Origin: Taeniopygia guttata
Taxonomy: Eukaryota > Chordata > Aves > Passeriformes > Estrildidae
DNA length: 64,000 bases
Direction of reading: 5' to 3'
Assembly: GCF_048771995.1 (NCBI RefSeq)
Contig: NC_133043.1
Span: forward strand, 8,140,501 to 8,204,500
Shown here: positions 44,001 to 52,100 of the stretch, in pieces
Layout: every line of letters starts with the position of its first letter
Numbering within the stretch: position 1 is the stretch's first letter
The notes under the pieces: generated by a model
Told to the model about the DNA's origin: nothing
Databases searched by the model: none
What the model saw: only the letters and a program-made list of their open reading frames with translations
Position numbers and translations under genes: made by a program

Positions 44001-46432
44001 CAAAAGTAGTGTCAGGAGGGGTGGAACCTTATTTCCCAGTACATTTCTTCACTGTATGCCAGGTAGCACAGCTTGTCAGTGTATCCTTTGATCCAGTTGC
44101 TGGTTGCACTGAGCTTGTTAAACCGAGTTTCAACTGGATTTTGTCCTACTCTTTCCATTAATCCACTTAAAAAATAATCAGCAAATTTGCTTCTGCAAAC
44201 TTCCTTAAGCTTTCTTTGCCTGAGCAGGTGGTATTAAGGTTCTTACACCCTCTCAAAGATCCCTCTGTGTTTGGTGATGTGCGAAAGCAAATGAGCTGCA
44301 GTGCAAGTCTCTGGTCCTACAGATGATTTACTGAGTCCAAGAGGTGAAAAGTTGCACCTTGTAAAGCATCTGCCCTTTGAGAGGTGCTGCTTGGAAAAGC
44401 CCATTTGCTGTTCCCAGTCGTGGAATGGACCCTTTTTCAAGTCCTGTGCTGGAGCACAGAGAGGGTCACTGATATTGCCCATAAACCAGGTGCTGCTTTG
44501 TAACTCCTTGCACAGGGGTCTGTTAGAGAGTTGGAATTGCTTTCTGTTTCTGAGGTCAGTACAAAATCCCCACAGAAACAGAATTTCCTCTTTATGCAGC
44601 AGTGCTGTTCATTTGAGGAGAAAAACGATGATTAAATGAAAGTTTCTCACTTAGGTGGGTGTCAGGATCATGTAAAGCACACCTGTGTCTGCATCAGTGC
44701 AAGATGTTTAATGGTTCAGCCTCTTGTCTGGTGGAACTGTTGGGGTTTGACTCAAACCTGAGTCACCTGGATTCTTTTTTTCCCTTCTTCTTTAGTGATG
44801 ATGGCCAAGGAGAAACCGCCCATAACTGTGGTTGGAGACGTTGGAGGAAGGATTGCCATCATTGTGGTATGAGTGTGAGGGGAACAGGTGGGGGGTGGCT
44901 TCCTCACAGCATCTTTGCTTCAGCTGCTCTCTCCCTGAGGGTCAGAGGGATGGCTGGTATAGGAGTGGGAATGTGGTTTTTAGACACACTTTTCTCCAGC
45001 AGTGCTGGTGACTTTGGTTATTTCAACTTTCTGTTGAAAACCATTCGCACTTCGGTTCTTTAAGCCCTAAAATGTTCTTGCTGCCTTGATTCTAAGTGTC
45101 AGATGTCTGCAAGTAATTAATAACTCCAGGACACACAGAAAGCTCCTGAAGTGTTAAAAAACCCCAAACAAAAAGCTTGCCAAGCCTCTCTTACTTGCTA
45201 TGCCATACTGCAGTGTAAGTAATCAACATGCAGCTCCTGCCCCATGGAAAAATAGGCCTTGCTGATGATAAACTGCAAGTGCATGTGCAGAGACTGATTT
45301 GTTTCCAAGGCACAGCATTTGTTCTCCACACTAGCAAAAGGGTCATTAAACCGGGGAAATAGCATTCACAGATTAGTCATGCACGTGGCTGTCCTCATCA
45401 GCAGCTGAAGTAGACAGGGATTCTATTTTTCATCTGTGTGCATGGCCAAAGCTGCAGTAGCCTGCAGATCCACTCCTGCCCTGCAGGCTCTGTAAACTTC
45501 TGGCTTTGATGTTATTTCTGTTTCTGCTCAGGATGACATCATTGATGATGTGGAAAGCTTTGTAGCTGCTGCAGAGATCCTGAAAGAGCGTGGAGCCTAC
45601 AAGATTTTTGTGATGGCTACTCATGGGCTCCTGTCAGCAGATGCCCCTCGTCTTATAGAGGAATCCTCCATTGATGAGGTGAGTCTGCTCTCCACACTGC
45701 AGAGTGGGGGCTGGCACCAAAACTCGCAAATTGATGTCCTTCCCAAGGCACCTAGCTCTGTCTGGAATTACTCATTTAATCAGGTGCTTTCAGTTAGTTG
45801 GTTCTTCACTGGAACAAAAAAAAAAAAAAAAAAAAAAAAAAGTGATTGTGATTAATACTTGCTCACATCAGATCTGCTTCCCTAGTGTATTTTCTCCCTA
45901 AAAAAAATATTAGTTGTCCCTGCCTGGAGACTTCCCTCCCTGCAGCTGGGGCTGTGTGGTGCCATCTGACTGTGCAGCCCCTCTCCCCCAGCTGATCAGG
46001 GGCTGCTGGTAGATGAAGAGGATAGGATTTCAAACCTTAGTAATAGATCCTCTGATCTGAGTTGACCTGTAGCCTGCTGGAGAGTGCTAGTTATGCTGGT
46101 CCCCTCAACAGACTGTCACAGAGGGGAGATCGTTTATTTTAATCTTTTTTCCTAATATGCAGTGAGTTCTCCCCCTGAACTGTGAAACAGCAGTACACAC
46201 CCCTGCTGGAGTCAGTCCAGGGTGGATGAACATTCCAGCAGCACAACTTCCTTTCCTTTTTGGCCCTCCCTAGGTGGTAGTGACCAACACTGTTCCTCAC
46301 GAGGTGCAGAAGCTGCAGTGCCCCAAGATAAAGACTGTGGATATCAGTTTGATCCTGTCGGAAGCCATCCGGCGAATCCACAACGGCGAGTCCATGGCCT
46401 ATCTCTTCCGCAACATCACTGTCGATGACTAA
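22905..46432 (+). CDS. PRPSAP1: PRPSAP1, PRPP synthetase-associated protein 1 (PAP39)
   Basis: Ten coding exons join in phase: exon 1 to 23068 (ATG 22986, or 22905), then 30755-30807, 32525-32591, 36835-37007, 37402-37517, 38204-38259, 38763-38908, 44796-44866, 45532-45678 and 46274-46432 (TAA 46430-46432). From ATG 22986 this gives 356 residues, the length I remember for the mammalian protein; from ATG 22905 it gives 383. The family are non-catalytic homologues of ribose-phosphate pyrophosphokinase that bind and restrain PRPS1/2. Landmarks: [68 protein letters not shown], the PAP-type insertion [31 protein letters not shown] and [11 protein letters not shown]. The PRPP-binding loop of active enzymes (DDMADTCGT) is replaced here by DDIIDDVES, as expected of a PAP. 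Introns 1, 3 and 7 are large. Confidence 0.97.
24982..25072. repeat. Imperfect inverted repeat, hairpin-forming
   Basis: The left arm begins CCTCTAATATTG and continues to TTTTTAAAGTT; the right arm runs from AACTTTAAAACAACACGC to AATATTAGGAGG. The arms pair over about 30 bases with a few mismatches and one or two bulges, leaving an A/T-rich loop of about 30 bases. This shape fits a small non-autonomous DNA transposon (MITE) or a hairpin RNA; I cannot name a family. Confidence 0.6.
28534..28790 (-). mobile_element. CR1 LINE 3' fragment, antisense
   Basis: Matches the CR1 3' region read on the minus strand: the plus strand shows GGAAGAGACCTTTAAGA, TTTCAAATCCCTCC, GGGATGGTGGCTCCACCAC, TTCCCTGGGCA and CCTAATATCCAATCTAAATC. 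It is 5'-truncated as usual for CR1, has no intact ORF and is well diverged, so it is an old copy. Confidence 0.85.
30755..30807 (+). CDS. PRPSAP1: PRPSAP1 exon 2
   Basis: 53 bases after a TCTTTCCAG acceptor, coding [17 protein letters not shown]. Its donor GAG|GTAAGA is copied 36 bases downstream as GAG|GTAAAG by a tandem duplication. Confidence 0.95.
30805..30877 (+). repeat. Tandem duplication of the PRPSAP1 exon 2 splice donor
   Basis: Copy 1, 30805-30840, and copy 2, 30841-30877, differ by an extra A and one T-to-C change; both begin GAGGTAA and end CAACTGTTTT. A third GAG follows. Copy 1 contains the real donor. Confidence 0.95.
30878..32524 (+). other. PRPSAP1: PRPSAP1 intron 2
   Basis: 1.7 kb intron. 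A short ATTCTAAA-type tandem array lies at 32204-32268; nothing else is recognisable. Confidence 0.85.
32204..32268. repeat. ATTCTAAA short tandem repeat
   Basis: Seven or so imperfect copies of an 8-9 base unit (TTCTAAAA) in PRPSAP1 intron 2. Confidence 0.9.
32525..32591 (+). CDS. PRPSAP1: PRPSAP1 exon 3
   Basis: 67 bases between CTTTTCAG and GTGAGG, completing Glu and coding [20 protein letters not shown] and Pro. It ends AG to form Arg with exon 4. Confidence 0.96.
32592..36834 (+). other. PRPSAP1: PRPSAP1 intron 3
   Basis: 4.2 kb, GTGAGG to TCTCCTAG. It carries a plus-strand CR1 fragment at 35915-36205; no exon is recognisable. Confidence 0.9.
35915..36205 (+). mobile_element. CR1 LINE 3' end
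   Basis: Plus-strand CR1 tail with the typical blocks GGGAGGTTTAGATTGATATT, GGGAAAAGGTTTTTCACCC, GAGCACTGGAACAGGCTTCC, CAGGGAAGTGGTCACAGCAC and the terminal TATTCTATGATTC. It is 5'-truncated, moderately diverged and non-functional. Confidence 0.9.
36835..37007 (+). CDS. PRPSAP1: PRPSAP1 exon 4
   Basis: 173 bases coding [17 protein letters not shown], then the motif [18 protein letters not shown] and [14 protein letters not shown]. This is the most conserved block of the PRPS superfamily, including the position of the catalytic flexible loop in active enzymes. Confidence 0.97.
37402..37517 (+). CDS. PRPSAP1: PRPSAP1 exon 5
   Basis: 116 bases coding [18 protein letters not shown] and the end of the N-terminal fold ([13 protein letters not shown]). 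The donor is GTGAGG, in phase 0. Confidence 0.97.
38204..38259 (+). CDS. PRPSAP1: PRPSAP1 exon 6
   Basis: 56 bases coding [18 protein letters not shown] and two bases of the next Arg, between CATCCAG and GTAAAT. Confidence 0.95.
38763..38908 (+). CDS. PRPSAP1: PRPSAP1 exon 7, PAP-specific insertion
   Basis: 146 bases coding [20 protein letters not shown], then the Asp-rich insertion [20 protein letters not shown] that separates PAPs from catalytic PRPS. It ends CCA T before GTAAGA and joins T|TG as Leu. Confidence 0.96.
38909..44795 (+). other. PRPSAP1: PRPSAP1 intron 7
   Basis: 5.9 kb, GTAAGA to CTTTAG. I see no exon or named repeat in it. Confidence 0.85.
44796..44866 (+). CDS. PRPSAP1: PRPSAP1 exon 8
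   Basis: 71 bases coding [20 protein letters not shown] and IIV, between CTTCTTTAG and GTATGA. It leads straight into the degenerate PRPP loop at the start of exon 9. Confidence 0.96.
45532..45678 (+). CDS. PRPSAP1: PRPSAP1 exon 9
   Basis: 49 codons in phase 0, [20 protein letters not shown] then [20 protein letters not shown]. The Asp cluster of the PRPP site is kept but the TCGT phosphate loop is not. Confidence 0.97.
45679..46273 (+). other. PRPSAP1: PRPSAP1 intron 9, with a poly(A) run
   Basis: 595-base intron holding an uninterrupted run of 26 A at 45816-45841. No transposable element body is recognisable in front of the A-run. Confidence 0.85.
46274..46432 (+). CDS. PRPSAP1: PRPSAP1 last coding exon
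   Basis: 52 codons and TAA, starting [20 protein letters not shown] and ending [12 protein letters not shown]. The acceptor is CTCCCTAG. Confidence 0.97.
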   Translation: MVVTNTVPHEVQKLQCPKIKTVDISLILSEAIRRIHNGESMAYLFRNITVDD

Positions 46433-47355
46433 ACCCGAGCCTGCCCCTCTCCTGGGTTCCACAAGAGAAGGAAATCTGCATGGAAAGGCAATACCATAAA
46501 ACATAGGCATAACACAGCTGTTTATTTTTGTAGGAGTGTTGACGTTTTCAGGGTCTTGAGCCATGAGATCTAATAGAAAAAAATCAACCTGACCAGCACT
46601 TTACAATAGAAGGGGCCACTGGCAGTGAGGGGAATTACACCTCGATTGAGAGAGATGGAAAAATGAGGTGGTGTTGAATTTTTAAGTTCCTTTAATGATT
46701 TTTTTTTTTTTTAGTGTGTTTTCTCTTGCCCTGTAGGGGCAGAAAGAAAAGCTAAACAGAAGTAGCTGTCAGCTTGTGAGAAGGGAACAGGGACTGCTCA
46801 TTGCTGTGTGGGCAGCAAGAGCAGCCTTTGGGGTTGTTTCTGCCTGTGTCTCACCCCAGAGCATGGAAGGGAATGTTCAGGCTGTGCTGCTGGCAGAGCT
46901 GAGCCAACAGCAGCTCCGTGCCAGCTCAGTGGCCTCTCCTCTCCTGCACAGCAGAGCAGGGACTTTCATCCAAACTAAGTTAGCGGAACATCCCGAAAGG
47001 ACAGCTTAGGGCAGCCCATTGCCTGGGCTGCTCCCATCCCTGGGTCAGGGAGCTGGGAACAGGCTCATGTGTGTGGCCCAGCAGAGCAGGGAATGCCTGT
47101 TAATGTGTTGGCCTTTTCATTTTGTGAGCTTTGGATCATTATTGCTCTTCAGTGATGAATCACATGAGGGTCTTGGTCCTCTCTGGAACACTTGTCTGCA
47201 CTGCAAAACCAGGCGTGATTTTTGGAGTTGCGTGGGGCTGAGTTTGTGGCAGAGTCTTGTGGGGAAGGGAAGGTGGAACAATATCTGCTTCTAATGCAGC
47301 TGTGCTCTCCAAAACACTAACACTGAACCTGCAATAAAAAGTATAAAATTTTTCA
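46433..47355 (+). other. PRPSAP1: PRPSAP1 3' UTR
   Basis: The stop is followed by about 900 bases to AATAAA at 47333-47338, in the context CCTGCAATAAAAAGTATAAA. A later AATAAA at 47673-47678 could give a longer form. Confidence 0.7.
47333..47338 (+). terminator. PRPSAP1: Poly(A) signal of PRPSAP1
   Basis: Canonical AATAAA about 900 bases after the stop codon, with a T- and GT-rich stretch just downstream (TTTTTCAGCTTTGGTGCTTC). Confidence 0.7.
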
Positions 47356-47359
47356 GCTT

Positions 47360-48900
47360 TGGTGCTTCCTGTGAATCCTGTGCCCTCTGAGGAGCTGCTG
47401 TGTCTGTTCAGTGGGGCTGTTGCTGTAACAAGGCTCACTTGGCAGCTTGTAGCCTTCTTCCATGGGGAGGTAGGACTGGCTGATCACTCCTTTCTTGAGT
47501 GATACTAAATTTTGGGTGGAGGGGACACTTGAGGAAGCAGCACAAGATGCATGTGGAGGGCTTTGTTTCCAGTATGATACAAGGATAAACTCCCAAACTG
47601 ATCTTTCCCCTTGATGAGAGGAACACACTCCAGAAAAAAACTTACACCACTGGTCTGCTGATGTGAAGAACAAATAAAAGCTGCTGGAAGCAGTTGCTTC
47701 AACAGCACAGGAAATGTTTAGTTGTTTAGTTTTGGTTATCCTTACTCTACACTCTTCTTCTTCCACTCCAACATATGAAACGTGCCAAGGGGCACAGTGA
47801 CTGAGCAGGACAAGCCTTGAATACCAGGGAAACAAATGGGCCTCAGCATGGAGTGCTTGGACCACCTTCAGTATCCAGCATGGATTAAACCTCCACGCCA
47901 AATTCCATGAGGGATGTGAAGAACTGGATGAGGTATCAAAGCTATTGATGGGTTTTCCTGCACTTTCCAAGTACCACAAACAAATCTCAGCTGTACTCTG
48001 TGACCACAGCCTGGCTCCTTGGCCTGGAGGGGTAACATAAAGCTGTACTGCAAGTATTGAACAGCTCAGCTGGAGCTGTGGAGTCCTTGCAGATGTCTGT
48101 GCCCCTTCTTCTGAGCCAGTGCTGCACAATGTTCTTCATCCTGGAAGTCAGTGTTAAAATGTGAGCAGTATTGCTGTTCTCTCCCCTTCAAAGTGCTTGT
48201 CAGTCCTGCCAGGAGCAAGGTTGGGGCTCATGGAGGGTTGTTGCCCCACTCAGGCTTGCTTTTGCTGGGCTGTATTTGGGTAGGAGCCATAGAATCACAG
48301 CACCACTGAGCAGAGGGTTGTGCCTGTGTGCCCTCATTGTCATGAGTGAATGCTTTATGGTTGCTTAAAGAATCACCAGCAAAGGTATCAGCAAAAGCAG
48401 GTTTAGTATAGAAGTGAAAGTTCCACAAAGTTGTTGGCAAGGCCAGGCCCTGTAGTGCCCCGTGCAGGCTGTGTGAGAACATGGATCACCTCTCCACAGG
48501 GCACAGCTCTCCTGGGCAGGCTCAACTCACCCTGCGAGCGGCTCCTGGGGCACCACCTGCCCAATGTGAGCTGTCCTTGGAGTCCTTTCAGGGCTGAAAG
48601 TGTTAGTGGCTGGAGGTGTTGTGGCACATGGTCCCTGCAGGTCCTGTTGGTTGCTGGAACCAGGACATCAGTAGGAGACAATGGGGACATTCCACACAGG
48701 GCTGAGCCAGTGCTGTGTAACAATGGGCACTCTTTGCCAGGGCAGGGGGACACTGTAAAGAGGGACACAAGTGGCACAGGCTCCAGAACAAGGAGGAGAC
48801 TGAAGAGGAAGGAGCCTGTTGGTCTTCCTTCTCCTCCTTCTAACATCTCCTACCACCTCCCACCTACCTGCTCCTCTCCAGAGCAATAGCACAAGAGGCT
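47360..48900. other. Intergenic region, PRPSAP1 to QRICH2
   Basis: About 1.5 kb between two co-oriented genes. It must hold the QRICH2 promoter and any 5' UTR exon, but no CpG island, TATA box or repeat is clear. Confidence 0.6.
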
Positions 48901-48942
48901 CCTGTTCCTGGCAGTTCTGTACTTTTGGACACACCAGCAGCA

Positions 48943-49179
48943 ATGGCAACGCTCACTCTGGGCCAGATGCTGGATGCTGCCCTGGGGTCATCGAGAGATG
49001 GACTCGTTGACTTTGAGCAGCTGCACAACCTCCTGAACGCGATGCTTTTGCACCTGGGCCTGCGGGATCTGCTTGTCCAGGAGAATGGGGAACCACTGGA
49101 GGGGGCTGAGGAAAGCCCTTTCTCTTTCCTTAAGGAGTTAAAGCAGAAAGTGGAAGCCAATGAAAAAGAAATCGCTGAG
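48943..49179 (+). CDS. QRICH2: QRICH2 exon 1
   Basis: ATG at 48943 (context AGCAATGG) opens MATLTLGQMLDAALGSSRDG, followed by a heptad-like Lys/Glu stretch ending ANEKEIAE. The donor GAG|GTAGAG at 49180 is weak; it is chosen because exon 2 continues the coiled coil in phase. Read-through would end at 49299. Confidence 0.8.
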
Positions 49180-52100
49180 GTAGAGGTTCTTCCCAGCCCC
49201 AGGTGCTGCCCTCAGCCACCCCCTCCTCTGGGGTCTGAACCCACCTCCTGGTGCTGCTGGGGAGCTGCTGCTGAGGATGTGCTGAAGGCCAGGCCCTGAA
49301 CTGCCCCTGGCTCTGTGCAGACCGTGGTGGGTGCAAAGGACGCTGCCCTGGGGCTCACCCACCATTCCCTCTCCTAGGTGCGGGCTCTTTGCCAGGAGCT
49401 GCGTGAGGAGGTCAATGTGGTGAAGGTGGAGCAGTCCCACATGGCAGAGGACATGCAGTATATGCTGCAGAATTTGGACATGGTGAGCTGCTGCTGGTGC
49501 TCTCAGGAGCTGCCCTGCAGCCCTTGGAGGCTCCAAACGTGAAGGGGTGAGAGGGAAGGATGTCCTGAGGGCGGAACGTGGGCACTGATCCCAACCCACC
49601 TGCAGCTCCCCCACTTTGCTCTGCCAGCACTGCCCACACGTCAAGCTGGTGGTAGAGGTCACTGCCTCCCTCAACAGGGCTGCTGAGCCATTTGTGAACT
49701 AAGCAGCCATCAAAAAAAAGTACCCTGGGTCCGAGGAAGGTGAGGAGACAAAGGTCCACCTGTGGAATACAGCCACAGCCACTTGGCATAGCTCTGTCCA
49801 GGATCCCTCTGTCTGGTGTCCAGGTTAATTTGCAAATGTCCCTTTGAAATCCTGCTCCTGTGTTCTGACTCCTGTCTCTGTCCTCACCCTACTGCAGGAA
49901 GGATTCCAGAACATGCTGAAGGAGCTCTGTAACCAGATGATGGAGTCTCTCATGGTATGTCCTTCAGCACACCCAGGGCTTGCTCCAGGCCAGGGTCCCC
50001 TCACATCAGGACATGGTCCCCAGAAGTTCTGGAGGTGGCGGGGAGGGAGAGGGGTCAACACTCCTCTGGATCCCATCATGCTCCCAGTTACACAGATGGC
50101 TCTGATGCCTTCCTTCCAAAATAACATCTGAAAGAGGCTGATGCTCTCCTCAGCCCCAGGGGAGGTGAGAAACATGGTGTGCTGGGCCGTGCTGGAGGAC
50201 TTCCTGGTGGGCAGGAAAGCAGGAGAAGGAGGAGGACGAGGAGGCCAAGGTCTGGCAGGTGGGGCTGGATTGCAGCCCCCTGCACCCCAGTGCCTCTGCC
50301 GAGGTTGCTCAGGACTCCTCTTCCCACCAGGAGAAGGACCTGGCATAGGCTGAGCCAGGGCAGCTCCTCAACTAACCTAACATGTGGTCCCAGCTTGTTT
50401 TCTGCTCAGAAAAGGGCCATGTTCAGGGTGGTGGGAGAAACAGCAGGACTGGTGCCTCCCTGGGGCCAGGCAGCGCTGGCGTTGCACCACAGCCCCTCCT
50501 TGCTCAGCATCAGGCAGGACCAGGGCTCCCTGCCCTCCAGGTCTCCTGGAGTGTGGCGAGGATTAGGGGACAACAGAGGGACATTCTGGGGCAGGTCTGG
50601 GAGGCAAGAATGCCTTCCTGCTGTATTAGATGGCATCAGTCAGGTGTTTGCTGGTCCCCTGGGCTGGCTGGGAAAACCACAGTCATGGTCAAAGGGCTCA
50701 ACTGGCCGGGGAGGAACATTTTGAAGTTCAGCACAGGCAAGTGCAGGGTCCTTCAGGTGCGGAGGAACAGCCCAGGCTGGAGAAGCAGCTCTGTGGGGAA
50801 GGAGCTGGGGGTGCTGGGGCACGAGGAGCTGTCCCTGAGCAGCGCTGTGCCCGAGGGCACCAGAAGGGCGCTGCTGTCCCGGGGGGCGTGAGGAGAGCAT
50901 CTCCAGCAGGTCAGGGGGTGATGCTGCCCCTCTGCTCAGCCCTGGCCAGGCCGCCCCTGGAGCAGTGTCCAGTTCTGGGCTCCTCGGGATGAGGGACACG
51001 GAGCTCCGGGTCCTGTGGAGGGCCACCAGGATGGTCTGGGGACGGCAGCATCTCTGTCCTGGGGAAAGGCTGAAGGGGCTGGGGCTGTTCATCCTCAAGA
51101 GGAGACACAGAAAGGGAACCAAGGGAGGGTGATGCTGAGCATCCAGGGGAGGATCTGTGCCTCAGTTTCCCCAGGAAGAGCTGGGCTGGCAGGCTGGCTT
51201 GGGGATCTGAATGCAGCCCAGTTTGGTAGCCAGCCCCTCCTCTCCTTCCCAGTCTGCCATGAAGGAGATGATGCAGGGCGGCCAAGGCTCAGACAAGCAG
51301 AAGCACGCTGGCTCCAGGCATCTGGCCCCAGACTCGACTGATGACCCAGAGCTGATTGTCATCGGCAACGAAAGTACCTCTGGGCACAGCTGGGGAGGGA
51401 CCCGGGGGGTGTGAGGGCACAGGGGGCCTGCAGGCTGCTGACTGCCCCCAGCCATGTTCCCCTGGCTCCCCTGACCCTGGGCAGCTCCCTCTGGTTTCCT
51501 CTTGCAGTTACCCTGGTGGAAAAGCCCAGGACACCCAGGCACGGGGACGGGCGGCCTGCCAGCCCTCTGCCCCCCGACGCCAGGACACCGGGCAGAGGGA
51601 AGGAGGAGAATGCCAGCAGCGACCTGCTCCCCGCTGGGGAAGATGCCACGGGACAGAACGTGGAACAGAGTGACAGGGGACAGAGTGGCACGGCACGGAG
51701 GGGCATGGGGTGGAGTATGGGACAGAATTACATGGGACAGAGCGTGGGACAGAGGGACATCAGACGAAATGTGCAATGGAGCGACGCAGGACAGGAGGAC
51801 GTGGGACAGGAGGACATGGGACAGATCAAGGATGAAGAGATGGAGATACGCATCTCCACGGTAGAGGATCTTCCCAGCCCCCTGGGCGGTCCCTCTGAGA
51901 TGACCAGCATGGAAGAGATCAAGGAAGAAGACACCAAGATGAGCATCTCCGAGGTAGAGGCTCTCCCCAACCCCGTGGGTGCTCCCCCTGAGGCACTCCC
52001 TCCTTTGGGGTCTGCATCCCCCTCTTGCTGCCCTTAGACCAAGGTCTGGTTTAAGACCAAACTCACAGTGGCACAGGGGGCTTCCTGGAGGGAAAGGGGT

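Noticed and set aside
45816-45841. 26-A run as the tail of a retrocopy
   Set aside because: No mRNA or SINE body precedes it; it is best seen as a simple A-run.
48285-48300. CATAGAATCACAG, similar to the CR1 tail
   Set aside because: Too short, with no CR1 sequence on either side.
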